This document shows, in pieces, positions 26,226 to 35,754 of a stretch of DNA of 64,000 nucleotides. The position numbers and the translations under genes are program-made. Position 1 is the stretch's first letter, and the number at the start of each line of letters is the position of its first letter. The notes below the pieces were generated by a model. It was not told the DNA's origin and did not search any database. It saw only the letters and a program-made list of their open reading frames with translations. This DNA is from Bacteroidaceae bacterium (GTDB lineage: Bacteria; Bacteroidota; Bacteroidia; Bacteroidales; Bacteroidaceae): NCBI GenBank assembly GCA_017651245.1, contig JAGCDQ010000056.1, positions 1 through 64,000 on the forward strand. Direction: 5' to 3'.

Positions 26226-27104
26226 ATGAAAAGACTCGTAACATTGTTGGCGACGATTGTCTGCCTCACGACAGCCTCTGCTGCCAACCCTATCATCAAA
26301 AACCTTGGAGAATCAAAGTACAGCATTGAAGCAGGTGACCTTTCTATGGTCATCAATGGTGCTGGAGGTGGAAAAATCCTTTCCTTTAAATATAAGGATG
26401 TGGAAGTCATCTCGCAATCCACCTTCCCTGAGAGTTTCGGAAGCACATTCTGGACAAGTCCTCAGAAGGAATGGAACTGGCCTCCTGTGCAGGAATTTGA
26501 TAAACAGCCTTACACCGTGGAGGAGAAGGGCAATTCACTCGTGATGACCAGTAATGTGTCAGCACGCCTGAAGTACAAAATTCGCAAGGAATTCAGCGTG
26601 GATGCCAAGAGCAACGCCATCGTGGTCACCTACTCCATCATCAACGAATCTGGTGAGACTCGCAAGGTGGCTCCTTGGGAAATCACACGCGTTCCCAACG
26701 AAGGTCTGATTTTCTTCGATGCTCCCACCGACCAAATCACCCCTGCTGACCTCATGCCTTTCAAGTCAGAGTTTGGCATCTCTTGGTATCAGACAGACGA
26801 AGCTAACCAAAACCGCAAAATCAATGCTGACGGCAAGGGTTGGCTGGCATACCTGAACAACGGTCTGCTGATGGTGAAGAAGTTCCAAGACCTGAACACT
26901 TCACAGCCTGCTCCAGAGGAGGCAGAGATTCAGGTGTATGTGAACAGAGGCAAGAGCTACATCGAACTGGAAAGCCAAGGTGCCTACACAGAACTGAAAG
27001 CTGGCGAATCACTCGACTGGACTGTCAAATGGTTCCTGACTCCTTACGAAGGTGCAGCTCCATCCAAAGCCCTTCTGAAGAAGGTCAAGAAACTGGTGAA
27101 ATAA
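26226..27104 (+). CDS. DUF4380 family secreted protein
   Basis: 292 residues from the ATG at 26226 with a signal peptide (MKRLVTLLATIVCLTTASA); an in-frame start at 26136 would give an implausible leader. The body (AGDLSMVINGAGGGKILSFKYKDVEVIS, FPESFGSTFWTSPQKEWNWPP, VAPWEITRVP) matches DUF4380, a beta-rich family thought to resemble aldose-epimerase or glycan-binding folds. It is divergent from the carboxylesterase gene and ends at a strong terminator. Its ligand is unknown. Confidence 0.8.
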   Translation: MKRLVTLLATIVCLTTASAANPIIKNLGESKYSIEAGDLSMVINGAGGGKILSFKYKDVEVISQSTFPESFGSTFWTSPQKEWNWPPVQEFDKQPYTVEEKGNSLVMTSNVSARLKYKIRKEFSVDAKSNAIVVTYSIINESGETRKVAPWEITRVPNEGLIFFDAPTDQITPADLMPFKSEFGISWYQTDEANQNRKINADGKGWLAYLNNGLLMVKKFQDLNTSQPAPEEAEIQVYVNRGKSYIELESQGAYTELKAGESLDWTVKWFLTPYEGAAPSKALLKKVKKLVK

Positions 27105-27123
27105 AACCAACAACAATAAGAAA

Positions 27124-27163
27124 GCCATCAACACGAAACGCATGTTGATGGCATTCTCTTTTC
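27124..27163 (+). terminator. Terminator after the DUF4380 gene
   Basis: A perfect 10-base-pair stem GCCATCAACA/TGTTGATGGC around a 9-base loop, followed by a T-rich tail. It also lies just past the end of the convergent his operon. Confidence 0.85.
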
Positions 27164-27181
27164 TTTGAAAGTATTCAGCTA

Positions 27182-28249
27182 CTACAGCACACCTTTGCTG
27201 CTGGGCAACTGGAACTTGTAGATATCACGCTTGACCGCCATCTTGATGCTGCGGGCAAGTGCCTTGAAGATTCCTTCAATCTTGTGGTGTTCATTATCAC
27301 CCTCAGCTTTGATGTTGAGGTTCATCTGAGCCGCATCGCTGAAAGACTTGAAGAAATGGAGGAACATCTCAGTCGGCATGTCCCCTACCCGTTCACGCTT
27401 GAATTCAGCATCCCAAACGAGCCAAGCACGACCACCAAAGTCGAGTGCCACAGAACAGAGACAATCATCCATCGGGAGAGTGTAGCCATAGCGTTCAATG
27501 CCTCGCTTGTCACCCAAAGCCTTGCGGATACATTCACCAAGGGCAATACCCGTATCCTCAATCGTGTGGTGTTCATCCACATTGAGGTCTCCCTTCACCT
27601 GAATACGGAGGTCAATGGAACCATGCTTGCCTATCTGTTCCAGCATGTGGTCGAAGAAACCAAGCCCTGTGCTGATGTCACATTGCCCAGTACCATCAAG
27701 ATTGAGGCTGATGTCGATGTCCGTCTCCTTGGTAGTGCGACGCACAGAAGCAGTCCTTTCGCCAGCAAAGAGAATCTCCGTGATTTCATCCCATGATTGC
27801 ACGTTGTCACCCAGAATCAAGTATTTGCAACCCAGGTTCTGAGCCAATTGCTTGTCAGTCTCACGGTCACCAATCACGTAGCTGTTGGCAAGGTCGTACT
27901 CTCCTGTCATATACTTCCCCATCATGCCTGTTCCAGGCTTGCGAGTGGGCAAGTTGTCGGCAGGAAAAGAGCGGTCGATGAGGATGTCATCAAACGTGAT
28001 TCCCTCTCCTTTCAGCGTGTTGAGCATCAGGTTGTGTGTAGGCCAGAAGTCTTCCTCTGGATAGGAAGCCGTACCCAGTCCGTCTTGATTGCTCACCATC
28101 ACAAACTCGAAGTCAAGTTTGGTACGGATGAAGTTGAGGTTGCGAATCACGCCTGGAACAAACTGAAACTTCTCGAAAGAATCAATCTGTTCGTCAGCTG
28201 GCTCCACGAGGATGGTGCCATCGCGGTCGATGAATAATGCCGTCTTCAT
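27182..28249 (-). CDS. hisB: Bifunctional histidinol-phosphatase / imidazoleglycerol-phosphate dehydratase
   Basis: 355 residues, the fused form. The N-terminal HAD phosphatase shows FIDRDGTI (Asp8 and Asp10) and [14 protein letters not shown]; the C-terminal dehydratase shows [29 protein letters not shown] and [18 protein letters not shown] with the metal-binding histidines. It carries out two steps of histidine synthesis. The ATG at 28249 (MKTALF) is preferred to one two codons earlier. It is the last gene of hisGDCB. Confidence 0.95.
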   Translation of the reverse strand: MKTALFIDRDGTILVEPADEQIDSFEKFQFVPGVIRNLNFIRTKLDFEFVMVSNQDGLGTASYPEEDFWPTHNLMLNTLKGEGITFDDILIDRSFPADNLPTRKPGTGMMGKYMTGEYDLANSYVIGDRETDKQLAQNLGCKYLILGDNVQSWDEITEILFAGERTASVRRTTKETDIDISLNLDGTGQCDISTGLGFFDHMLEQIGKHGSIDLRIQVKGDLNVDEHHTIEDTGIALGECIRKALGDKRGIERYGYTLPMDDCLCSVALDFGGRAWLVWDAEFKRERVGDMPTEMFLHFFKSFSDAAQMNLNIKAEGDNEHHKIEGIFKALARSIKMAVKRDIYKFQLPSSKGVL

Positions 28250-28287
28250 ATACAATTTGACGATTTACATTTTACAATCTTTATTTC

Positions 28288-29325
28288 TCACACATATTGC
28301 CTCAATGCGGAGAGCAATTTGGTGTTCTCGTCTTTCGTACCTACTGTGATGCGGAGGCAATCACCACAAAGATGAACGCGGTTACGGTTACGCACAACCA
28401 CCCCTTTCTGCACCAGATACTGATAGATGCCATCAGCATTCGTCACACGGGCAAGGATGAAGTTGGCATCTGTAGGATAGACCTTCTTGCAGATGGGCAG
28501 GAGGGCAAGAGACTTCATGAGTGTTCCACGCTCCTCGAGAATCATGGTGATGTGGCGTTGCAACAACGTTGCATTGCTCAGCACCTCCAGACCTTTCTTC
28601 TGGGTGAGCACATTCACATTGTAAGGATACTTCACTTTGTTGTAAAGTCCAATGATTTCCGTGCTGGCAAATGCCATACCCAGACGGATACCTGCTGCTC
28701 CCCACGCTTTTGAGAACGTGGCAAGAACGATGAGGTTGGGATATTTCGGAATGTCGAAGCGGAAAGGCCGCTGGGATGAGAAGTCGCTATAAGCCTCATC
28801 TACAATGACGATGCCCTGGAACTGCTCGATGACCTTCTCAATCTTGGCACGTTGAAAAGCATTGCCTGTGGGATTGTTGGGCGAACAGATGAAGATGATT
28901 TTTGTGTTCTCATCACACGCAGCCAACAGCGCATCGGGATCAATGTCGTAGTTCTCATCAAGTGACACCTTGCGATATTCCACATCGTTCACATCGGCAC
29001 ATACCTCATACATGCCATAGGTGGGGTCGATGGCCACCACATTGTCTTTGCCTGGACGGCAGAAGATACGGTATGGCAAATCTATCGCCTCGTCACTACC
29101 ATTGCCCAGGAAGATATTGCCTACAGGGACACCCTTCATGGGAGAAATCGCCTGCTTCAGTTCTTCCTGCAATGGATCAGGATAACGGTTCACGCCGTTG
29201 GGATAAGGGTTCTCGTTGGCATCGAGGAAAGCATCAGCCTTCACACCCTTAAACTCGTCACGAGCGCAACTATATGGTTTGAGCGCCCAAATGTTGGGAC
29301 GCACTAATTCTTGTAGTGGTTTCAT
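28288..29325 (-). CDS. hisC: Histidinol-phosphate aminotransferase
   Basis: 345 residues of a class-II PLP aminotransferase. Visible features are [17 protein letters not shown] at the N-terminus, [22 protein letters not shown] (the Asp that contacts PLP) and [15 protein letters not shown], whose Lys forms the Schiff base. It converts imidazole-acetol phosphate to histidinol phosphate. Its start overlaps the hisD stop by 4 bases. Confidence 0.95.
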   Translation of the reverse strand: MKPLQELVRPNIWALKPYSCARDEFKGVKADAFLDANENPYPNGVNRYPDPLQEELKQAISPMKGVPVGNIFLGNGSDEAIDLPYRIFCRPGKDNVVAIDPTYGMYEVCADVNDVEYRKVSLDENYDIDPDALLAACDENTKIIFICSPNNPTGNAFQRAKIEKVIEQFQGIVIVDEAYSDFSSQRPFRFDIPKYPNLIVLATFSKAWGAAGIRLGMAFASTEIIGLYNKVKYPYNVNVLTQKKGLEVLSNATLLQRHITMILEERGTLMKSLALLPICKKVYPTDANFILARVTNADGIYQYLVQKGVVVRNRNRVHLCGDCLRITVGTKDENTKLLSALRQYV

Positions 29326-30602
29326 AATGATTGAAGTCTTACAGTCATTGCATTTTTGTGAGCATCCAACTGCTCAGCCTCTGCCATCAGTTCAACAGCA
29401 CGACCGATAGAACGGATACCCTCTGCTGACAATTCTTGGAAAGTAATCTTACGGCAGAACGAATCGAGGTTCACACCGCTGTATGCCTTGGCGTAGCCAG
29501 ATGTGGGAAGTGTATGGTTCGTACCCGAAGCATAGTCACCAGCCGACTCACAAGAGTAGTTGCCGAGGAACACGCTACCAGCATTCACCACCCTATCGGC
29601 AAAGGAAGCATAGTCCTTGATGGCGAGAATTAGATGCTCAGGAGCATACTCGTTCGTCATCTTCACCACCTCTTCTAGATTCTTCACAATGATGAGCTTG
29701 GAATACTGAAGGGATTGTTCTGCTATCTCCTTGCGAGGCAACAAAGCCAATTGTCTGTCCACTTCTGTATTCACCTTCTCAGCCATTGCTTCTGAAGTCG
29801 TGATGAGGATGACCTGCGAATCCACACCATGTTCTGCCTGAGAGAGCAAGTCGGCAGCCACGAACACAGGATTTGCCGTATCGTCAGCCACTACCGCCAC
29901 CTCAGAAGGACCAGCAGGCATGTCAATCGCCACTTCATGCAGGCTCACCTGTTGCTTGGCAGCCATCACAAACTGATTGCCTGGTCCGAATATCTTGCTG
30001 ACTTTGGGTACAGATTCCGTACCATAAGCCATCGCACCAATTGCCTGAACACCACCCGCCTTGAAGATTTTGCTGACACCAGCCACTTTTGCCGCCATCA
30101 GAATGGCAGGATGCACTTTGCCCTCACGGTTGGGAGGTGTACAAAGCACAATCTCCTGGCACCCTGCAATCTTAGCAGGTGTGGCAAGCATCAACACCGT
30201 CGAGAACAAAGGTGCCGTGCCTCCAGGGATGTAGAGACCCACCTTTTCAATCGCCACCGACTTCTGCCAGCACACCACCCCTGGAGCAGTCTCCACCTTC
30301 TCTCCTTCAAACTTCTGAGAGGCATGGAACTTCTCAATGTTGGCATGAGCAAGGTTCAATGCTTCCTTTAAGTCATCAGATACAAGTGCTTCTGCCTCAG
30401 CAATTTCTGCTTCAGATACAGTCAAATAGTCAAGCTTCACCTTATCGAACTTTTCTTCAAAAGCCTTCACAGCCGAATCGCCATACTGTCGAATCTGGTC
30501 GAGTACTGTCTGCACAGTCTCACGCAGTTCAAAAGCATCACGATGCGGACGTTCGAGCAAGGTTGCCCACTCCGCCTGATTGGGATATTTAATGATGTTC
30601 AT
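29322..30602 (-). CDS. hisD: Histidinol dehydrogenase
   Basis: 426 residues, normal for this zinc enzyme that oxidises histidinol to histidine in two NAD-dependent steps. Signatures are [66 protein letters not shown] (the Glu-His pair), and NYAPEHL-like [11 protein letters not shown]. It lies 11 bases after hisG and overlaps hisC by 4 bases. Confidence 0.96.
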   Translation of the reverse strand: MNIIKYPNQAEWATLLERPHRDAFELRETVQTVLDQIRQYGDSAVKAFEEKFDKVKLDYLTVSEAEIAEAEALVSDDLKEALNLAHANIEKFHASQKFEGEKVETAPGVVCWQKSVAIEKVGLYIPGGTAPLFSTVLMLATPAKIAGCQEIVLCTPPNREGKVHPAILMAAKVAGVSKIFKAGGVQAIGAMAYGTESVPKVSKIFGPGNQFVMAAKQQVSLHEVAIDMPAGPSEVAVVADDTANPVFVAADLLSQAEHGVDSQVILITTSEAMAEKVNTEVDRQLALLPRKEIAEQSLQYSKLIIVKNLEEVVKMTNEYAPEHLILAIKDYASFADRVVNAGSVFLGNYSCESAGDYASGTNHTLPTSGYAKAYSGVNLDSFCRKITFQELSAEGIRSIGRAVELMAEAEQLDAHKNAMTVRLQSL

Positions 30603-30613
30603 TTTCAGTCAAC

Positions 30614-31465
30614 TTACAAAATCATTTTCTCAATAGGTGTCACCAAGATGCCTTCTGCACCCAGAGCCTTCAACTGACCCACAATTTCCCAGAAGTGCTT
30701 CTCATCAAGAACAGCATGAACAGAACACCAGTCCTCGTCTGCCAATGGGATGATTGTCGGGCTTTTCAAACCAGGCAACACCTTCACGATTTCAGCCAGA
30801 CGTGCCTTAGGCGCATTCATGCGCACATACTTCTTGTCTTCTGCAATCAGCACAGAATTGATACGGAAGAGAAGGTCTTCCAGAATAGCCTTCTTCTCCT
30901 CGTCCAGATTCTTGTTGCCAATGAGGAGCGCTTCACTCTTCATCACCACTTCCACTTCCTTCAGGTTGTTGCTGACCAGCGTGGAACCAGAGCTGACAAT
31001 GTCGAAGATACCATCAGCCAAGCCAATGCCTGGTGCAATCTCCACAGAACCCTGAATGACGTGGATATCGGTCTTCACACCCTTCTCCTCCATGAATTTA
31101 CGGAGAATGACAGGATAGGAAGTGGCAATCTTCTTGCCATTGAACCACTCCACACCTGGATAGTCAATAGCCTTAGGAATTGCCAATGAGATACGGCACT
31201 TGCTGAAGCCAAGACGCTTCACAATGTCGGCATTCTCGTTGCGTTCTACAAACTCGTTCTCACCCACAATACCCACATCTGCCACACCATCAGCTACAGT
31301 CTGTGGAATATCATCATCACGGAGGAAGAGCACCTCCAATGGGAAGTTAGATGCCTGAACAAGCAAAGTGCGCTTGCTTGAACTCACCTTGATGCCAGTC
31401 TCCTTCAGGAGATCCATCGTGTCTTCGAAGAGACGGCCTTTTGATTGTACTGCTATACGTAACAT
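30614..31465 (-). CDS. hisG: ATP phosphoribosyltransferase (long form)
   Basis: 283 residues, the long HisG form with a C-terminal ACT-like regulatory domain (about 210-283, KSPTIIPLADEDWCSVHAVL...), so feedback inhibition by histidine at the protein level is expected and no HisZ is needed. N-terminal signatures include RIAVQSKGRLFEDT, GVADVGIVGENEFVE, and the phosphate-binding DIVSSGSTLVSNNL. It is the first enzyme of the pathway and the first gene of the his operon. No leader peptide or attenuator was seen upstream. Confidence 0.95.
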   Translation of the reverse strand: MLRIAVQSKGRLFEDTMDLLKETGIKVSSSKRTLLVQASNFPLEVLFLRDDDIPQTVADGVADVGIVGENEFVERNENADIVKRLGFSKCRISLAIPKAIDYPGVEWFNGKKIATSYPVILRKFMEEKGVKTDIHVIQGSVEIAPGIGLADGIFDIVSSGSTLVSNNLKEVEVVMKSEALLIGNKNLDEEKKAILEDLLFRINSVLIAEDKKYVRMNAPKARLAEIVKVLPGLKSPTIIPLADEDWCSVHAVLDEKHFWEIVGQLKALGAEGILVTPIEKMIL

Positions 31466-31521
31466 ATATGTTGTTTTTTATATTTTCAAATTATCTTTCT
31501 ATAACCTTTAACCCTTAACCT

Positions 31522-32691
31522 TTACAAAATCGCTCCCTGAATTGTCATGATTGACTTATTCGACGGGATATAAGTGGCAATCAGAGGACGATGTCGATCC
31601 GGCTCATCGTGTCGGAAGAATTCCAAGATGGAACTGAACGGATAACGGCTTGTATCGAATACAATGTAATCGTAATCCCTATACAGTACATCGGTACTAG
31701 GTATATCTCCCAACTTAGAATGGAACACATCATACTTGAGCCGATGCTTCTCCGCAATACTCTTCATATCGGCAAGGTTGCGTCCATCGCTCACGATCAA
31801 ATATTTCTTCCTTCTCTTCTTATCCCGTTTGCGTGACAAGGCATAAATCTTCTCCATCACATAGGACATGAGACCCTTCATGGCTATCACCAACGTAATA
31901 AACATCGAGTAGATGATACTATAATGAGAGAAGTGTTTCTTGAAGAAAATCACCATCGCCTTGTAAAAGGTGTTCACATACTTGATGGAATCCTTCTTCG
32001 TACTCTCACCCTTGTAGTGCAATATCTGCGTCGGGATATAGTAGTTTTGGTAGCCAGCCTTCAACACACGGTAACTCAAATCAATGTCCTCACCATACAT
32101 AAAGAACGACTCATCCAACAGCCCCACTTTATCCAATGCTTCCTTACGGATAAACATAAACGCGCCACTCACGATCTCTATTGGATTGATGGACTGCTTG
32201 TTCAGATACTGCATATAGTACCTGCCAAACAAGCGGCTCTTTGGGAACAGCGAACCCAATCCGGTCATCTTGCAGAACGCCACGAAAGGAGTCGGTACTC
32301 CACGACGGGATTCTGGTGCAAAAGAGCCATCCACCTTCAACATACCCACACCACAAATTCCTGCCTTAGGCGTCTTGTCCATAAAGTCAATGCACTCTCT
32401 CAAGGTGCGCTCACCAATAAAGGTGTCAGGATTCAGCAGCAACACATATTCTCCCCTAGCCTCCCGCAAAGCCTGATTGTTGGCACGAGAGAAACCCACA
32501 TTCTCCTTATTCTCAATGTAGCGCACCCAAGGGAACTTCCCCTTCAGGTAGCTCACAGAGTCATCAGTGCTGTTGTTATCAACCACAAACACTTCACCAC
32601 CCACTCCCGTCAACGCCTTCTCCACCGAAAGCAAACATTGCTCCAGGTAATAGCGGACATTGTAATTAACTATGACGATGGAGAGTTTCAT
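31522..32691 (-). CDS. Family 2 glycosyltransferase with C-terminal extension
   Basis: 389 residues. The N-terminal 230 residues are a clear GT2 domain: LSIVIVNYNVRYYLEQCLLSV, VFVVDNNSTDDS, VGFSRANNQAL, YVLLLNPDTF (DxD equivalent), and ESFFMYGEDIDLSYRV. A hydrophobic segment follows (about 255-275, YSIIYSMFITLVIAMKGLM), then a C-terminal cytoplasmic region (KKYLIVSDGRNLADMKSIAEKH...). The rhamnosyltransferase type is likely, but the substrate is unknown. It is followed 56 bases later by hisG and preceded by a membrane protein gene ending at the base next to its start. Confidence 0.85.
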   Translation of the reverse strand: MKLSIVIVNYNVRYYLEQCLLSVEKALTGVGGEVFVVDNNSTDDSVSYLKGKFPWVRYIENKENVGFSRANNQALREARGEYVLLLNPDTFIGERTLRECIDFMDKTPKAGICGVGMLKVDGSFAPESRRGVPTPFVAFCKMTGLGSLFPKSRLFGRYYMQYLNKQSINPIEIVSGAFMFIRKEALDKVGLLDESFFMYGEDIDLSYRVLKAGYQNYYIPTQILHYKGESTKKDSIKYVNTFYKAMVIFFKKHFSHYSIIYSMFITLVIAMKGLMSYVMEKIYALSRKRDKKRRKKYLIVSDGRNLADMKSIAEKHRLKYDVFHSKLGDIPSTDVLYRDYDYIVFDTSRYPFSSILEFFRHDEPDRHRPLIATYIPSNKSIMTIQGAIL

Positions 32692-33144
32692 CTATTCGTT
32701 ATTTACCTCCTCCAGATAAGAAGAAATCTTTGATTCAGAGGGCCAGCAGTAAATAGTGGCACTCAGAGCGACCAAGGCACAAAACGCACCGCTGACGCTG
32801 GTGGCAAGGTAATAAACCGCCACGCTGAACACAGCAGCGATACACAAAATGCCCATCCGCACAACACTCCATATATGATAAGACCGCAAAGCCTCGTCAT
32901 TGTTCATGCGACGCAATCCCCTGGTGGTGTTCAAAGTGAACAAGCGAATCGCCAACGGAATGCCCAGAATCGTCAACACCACAGCGGCAATGTTCAGTTT
33001 CACCTCCTCGGGAGACTTGGGAGCCACCAAACCATTTGGTATCACATCCATTTCACCCAACACGACAGCAGCCACCACAATCAACCACACAACCACCATC
33101 TCTATTTTCAAAATCCTTAAAAGCTTTTGTATATATTTTACCAT
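32692..33144 (-). CDS. Four-helix membrane protein
   Basis: Unrecognised 150-residue protein with four hydrophobic segments (about 16-34, 50-68, 92-112 and 113-132), basic loops (RGLRRMNNDEALR) and a soluble acidic C-terminus. It ends exactly where the glycosyltransferase begins on the same strand. It lies about 117 bases past recR, separated by the intergenic repeat at 33181-33242. Possibly a small membrane partner of the glycosyltransferase, but nothing in its sequence shows this. Confidence 0.7.
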   Translation of the reverse strand: MVKYIQKLLRILKIEMVVVWLIVVAAVVLGEMDVIPNGLVAPKSPEEVKLNIAAVVLTILGIPLAIRLFTLNTTRGLRRMNNDEALRSYHIWSVVRMGILCIAAVFSVAVYYLATSVSGAFCALVALSATIYCWPSESKISSYLEEVNNE

Positions 33145-33180
33145 AATCTTAAAATAATCTCACTCAAAATCTCAAACCTC

Positions 33181-33242
33181 AAATCTCTTATCGTATCTTT
33201 AGCACGCTTGGCTTGCCAAGAAACCTCAAACCTCAAATCTCA
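33181..33242 (+). repeat. Intergenic repeat A, copy 1
   Basis: A 62-base element matching 39127-39195 in the opposite orientation, identical except for a 7-base insertion in the other copy. It carries the palindrome CTTGGCTTGCCAAG (33207-33220) beside low-complexity CTCAAACCTCAAAT units that extend on both sides. Confidence 0.85.
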
Positions 33243-33261
33243 AATCTCAAACCTCAAACCC

Positions 33262-33879
33262 CTACTTTCCCGTAAACGGCACTCTGTTCACCAACGAACG
33301 TCCCAGCGTCACCTCATCCGTGTATTGCAACTCGTCATTGATGCTCATGCCCCTCGCCAACACCGTCAGCTTCAGGTCAGGATATTTCGACAACTTGCGG
33401 AAGATGTAGAAATTCGTGGCATCACCCTCCATCGTCGAGCTCAAGGCAAAAATCACCTCATCCACACCCCCTTTGTCCACTCGCTCCACCAAGCTGTCAA
33501 TCTCCAACTGGTTCGGTCCCACACCATCCATCGGCGAGATCACACCACCCAGCACATGATACAGACCACGATACTGTTGTGTCTGCTCTATCGCCATCAC
33601 ATCCTGCACATTCTCCACCACGCAGATGATGGAACTGTCCCGATGTGGATTCGCACAAATCTGGCAGACATCGTCATCGCTGATGTTGTGACACACCTCG
33701 CAGTAATGCACTTCGTGGCACAACGTCGAGACGGCATCCGTGAAAGCATCAATCTTGCCGACATCCAAGCGCAGCATATGCAGCACCAGCCGCATTGCTG
33801 TCTTACGCCCGACACCTGGCAGTTTTGAAAACTCATCCACAGCACGTTCCAACAATGCCGACGAATACTGCTCGCTCAT
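33262..33879 (-). CDS. recR: Recombination protein RecR
   Basis: 205 residues, the usual length. A helix-hairpin-helix region ([20 protein letters not shown], 18-37) is followed by a four-cysteine zinc finger ([16 protein letters not shown]) and a Toprim domain ([30 protein letters not shown]). It acts with RecO and RecF to load RecA at gaps. A TACCTTTG -7 box lies 33 bases before the start. A long inverted repeat sits upstream. Confidence 0.95.
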   Translation of the reverse strand: MSEQYSSALLERAVDEFSKLPGVGRKTAMRLVLHMLRLDVGKIDAFTDAVSTLCHEVHYCEVCHNISDDDVCQICANPHRDSSIICVVENVQDVMAIEQTQQYRGLYHVLGGVISPMDGVGPNQLEIDSLVERVDKGGVDEVIFALSSTMEGDATNFYIFRKLSKYPDLKLTVLARGMSINDELQYTDEVTLGRSLVNRVPFTGK

Positions 33880-33911
33880 TTCTCTTCTTTCCCTTTTTCT
33901 GAAATCAGATG

Positions 33912-33919
33912 CAAAGGTA
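33912..33919 (-). promoter_or_regulatory. -7 box of recR
   Basis: A perfect TACCTTTG on the minus strand. The region where TTG is expected is occupied by the inverted repeat arm (33930-33962) and has only T-rich sequence. Confidence 0.5.
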
Positions 33920-33929
33920 CGGAAAAAAA

Positions 33930-34024
33930 GTGAAAAGTGAAGAGTGAAGAGTGAAAAATCTAAGTTTCTCTTGCCAATAGGCTTGCTAATGTAGATTTTT
34001 CACTCTTCACTTTTCACTTTTCAC
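33930..34024. repeat. 33-base inverted repeat between recR and the YtxH cluster
   Basis: Arms at 33930-33962 and 33992-34024 are complementary at 32 of 33 positions and consist of GTGAAAAGTGAAGAGTGAA-type units. The 29-base loop contains CTTGCCAATAGGCTTGC. It lies between the end of one minus-strand gene and the promoter of the next, so it may stop transcription entering recR. Confidence 0.85.
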
Positions 34025-34035
34025 GAACACCTTGG

Positions 34036-34284
34036 TTATTTCCTTTTCTTCGAAAAGATTCCGAACACTTTATGGAATGCCGTCGCTGTTTTGTAGGCAG
34101 AAATGGCATAGCCGACATAGTTCAAGTACTTGTTGGAGGAATCGAGGAAAATATGTTCAGGATGATACCAGAAATAATCGGCAGCATCATTCTTCAGCTG
34201 ATTCACGCCGTAGTCAATCTGTTGCCTTGCATGCTCCTTCTCTTTGCGGATGTCCTCCAGCGAAGCAAACTTCTTCTTTCTCAT
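34036..34284 (-). CDS. Small protein of the YtxH/holin-like cluster
   Basis: Unrecognised 82-residue basic protein. The first half is charged and helical (MRKKKFASLEDIRKEKEHARQQI), the second aromatic and weakly hydrophobic (YLNYVGYAISAYKTATAFHKVFGIF) with a KKRK end. Its start overlaps the membrane protein gene by 4 bases. It is the third gene of a trio typical of Bacteroidota stress-envelope clusters; function unknown. Confidence 0.72.
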   Translation of the reverse strand: MRKKKFASLEDIRKEKEHARQQIDYGVNQLKNDAADYFWYHPEHIFLDSSNKYLNYVGYAISAYKTATAFHKVFGIFSKKRK

Positions 34285-34730
34285 TCCTCACCTCCTTCCT
34301 CTTCGTATTCGTCCAACTCACGCACGAGACTCTCTGCCAGCTTGCGAATCTGCTCATCCTTATAGCCCTTGCTCTTCAGCATCTGCTCCGTCACCGTCGG
34401 CACATTCAGCAACTGCTCGCTGAACATTCTCACCAACGGGTTCTCAATCAGAGGCTTCTTCAGCAAGAACGCCAACAAGATAAGCAGCACCAGCACGCCA
34501 CCCACGATGTAGTAGCTCAGCATCTCATTCTCTGTCCACACAGTCAAGGTCTTCACCAAACCCGTGCTCAGGAAGAAGATGGCGCTGGTCGCCAATGCAA
34601 ACGTCACGGCAGCCAACAGCACAAACGTGGTCACCATCGTCAAGCGCTCCGTCGCCTCCAGGCGAAGGTAACGCTCCACACGGTAAGCCACCCTGCGGAT
34701 ATCGTCCGCCATTCTATTGGATGCGCTCAT
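34281..34730 (-). CDS. Phage-holin-superfamily-III-like membrane protein
   Basis: 149 residues. A basic, helical N-terminus (ADDIRRVAYRVERYLRLEATERLT) leads to two hydrophobic segments (about 31-53 and 72-92) and an acidic helical C-terminus. This matches the widespread family loosely named after phage holins, found beside YtxH-like genes; there is no sign here of a phage role. It overlaps the next gene by 4 bases. Confidence 0.75.
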   Translation of the reverse strand: MSASNRMADDIRRVAYRVERYLRLEATERLTMVTTFVLLAAVTFALATSAIFFLSTGLVKTLTVWTENEMLSYYIVGGVLVLLILLAFLLKKPLIENPLVRMFSEQLLNVPTVTEQMLKSKGYKDEQIRKLAESLVRELDEYEEEGGEE

Positions 34731-34738
34731 GGCAAGTC

Positions 34739-34981
34739 TTATTCAGCATCGAAATCCTCAGCAGGAACACACTCCCGCTTTCTTCCGATGTTCTTGATTT
34801 CCTCCACCAAATTCTCGAAAGCCTCCTTGTCAAGCTTGATACCACGCTTCTCCAGAGCTTCCTTAATCTTAGCACGCTGGTCTTCACCCTTTTCAGGAGC
34901 AAAAAGAAGACCTAACGCTGCTCCAGCAATAGCACCGCCAACAAAAGCAGCCGCTAAAGCAAAACCATCACCTTTTGTCAT
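34739..34981 (-). CDS. YtxH-domain protein
   Basis: 80 residues. The YtxH pattern is clear: a Gly/Ala-rich hydrophobic segment (ALAAAFVGGAIAGAALGLLFAP, about 7-28) followed directly by EKGEDQRAKIKEALEKRG and further amphipathic helix. It is a small membrane-associated protein with a cytoplasmic helical tail, linked to stress in other bacteria. It is the first gene of the trio and lies 9 bases before the next one. Confidence 0.85.
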   Translation of the reverse strand: MTKGDGFALAAAFVGGAIAGAALGLLFAPEKGEDQRAKIKEALEKRGIKLDKEAFENLVEEIKNIGRKRECVPAEDFDAE

Positions 34982-35105
34982 AATCAGATACGTTTTAAAG
35001 GTTGATAAATAATGTTAATTTTACAATTTCGGGGGCAAATATAAGACATAATCCACAAAAAGCAACACTTTTTGGGATGTTTAACTTTTTTTTGCACACA
35101 TCTCC

Positions 35106-35136
35106 TTTGCAATATGGCAAATATGCCCTATCTTTG
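35106..35136 (+). promoter_or_regulatory. Promoter of the SPOR lipoprotein gene
   Basis: TTTG (35106-35109), exactly 19 bases, then TATCTTTG (35129-35136). The start codon is about 50 bases downstream. Confidence 0.85.
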
Positions 35137-35186
35137 TAGGAAATACAAGACATCATTCAATCATCTAATTATAAAACGAGAAAATT

Positions 35187-35669
35187 ATGAGAAAAAGTAT
35201 TTTGATGGGTTTAGCATTCGTTGCTGCCCTTGCCTTCGTTTCATGCAAATCATCTGAAAGTAGCTACAAGAAGGCATACGAAAAAGCTAAGGCACAGGAG
35301 ATGGCACAAGCCAACAGCACCGACCAAGTTGAGTCAGCCCCAGTGACTGTGACACCTGTCGTCACCACCCCTGTCACTACAGCAGCCAACACAGAGAACG
35401 ACCGTCAGGAGCGTCTCACCGTCATGAATGGTGGCACTCTCAAGGCATTCAACGTAGTTTGTGGTTCTTTCAGCAATGTTGACAACGCCAACAACCTCCG
35501 CAACACCCTCGTTGCCAAAGGTTACTCTGCACAAGTGGCACAGAACCCAGAGACAGGCATGTATCGCGTCATCGCTTCTTCATTCGACGATCGCGCTTCA
35601 GCTGTTCAGTCTCGCGACCAGCTTCGTGGCACCTACCCCGACGCTTGGCTCCTCTACCGCACTTACTAA
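35187..35669 (+). CDS. SPOR-domain lipoprotein
   Basis: 160 residues. A lipoprotein signal peptide (MRKSILMGLAFVAALAFVSC, with the lipidated Cys at 20) is followed by a Thr/Val/Pro-rich linker and a C-terminal SPOR domain (about 85-160, KAFNVVCGSFSNVDNANNLRNTLVAKGYSAQV, then YRVIASSFDDRASAVQSRDQLR). SPOR domains bind denuded septal peptidoglycan, so a role at the division site or cell wall is expected. It is transcribed alone, with its own promoter and terminator. Confidence 0.9.
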   Translation: MRKSILMGLAFVAALAFVSCKSSESSYKKAYEKAKAQEMAQANSTDQVESAPVTVTPVVTTPVTTAANTENDRQERLTVMNGGTLKAFNVVCGSFSNVDNANNLRNTLVAKGYSAQVAQNPETGMYRVIASSFDDRASAVQSRDQLRGTYPDAWLLYRTY

Positions 35670-35697
35670 GCCAACACAATATTCATCATACAAACGC

Positions 35698-35732
35698 CAG
35701 CCCCACTCCAAACGGAATGGGGCTGACTTGTT
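35698..35732 (+). terminator. Terminator of the SPOR gene
   Basis: A 12-base-pair stem with one mismatch (CAGCCCCACTCC with GGAATGGGGCTG) around AAAC, followed by ACTTGTTATT. It lies between convergent genes. Confidence 0.8.
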
Positions 35733-35754
35733 ATTGGATGTGGGAGATTGCGAA

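Noticed and set aside
31466-31521. Attenuator or riboswitch before hisG
   Set aside because: The 56-base spacer holds only low-complexity AACCTTTAACCC units; no His-rich leader peptide or alternative hairpins were seen.
34281-34730. Prophage holin
   Set aside because: The family name comes from loose similarity; the neighbours are YtxH-type and small unknown genes, with no phage genes around.
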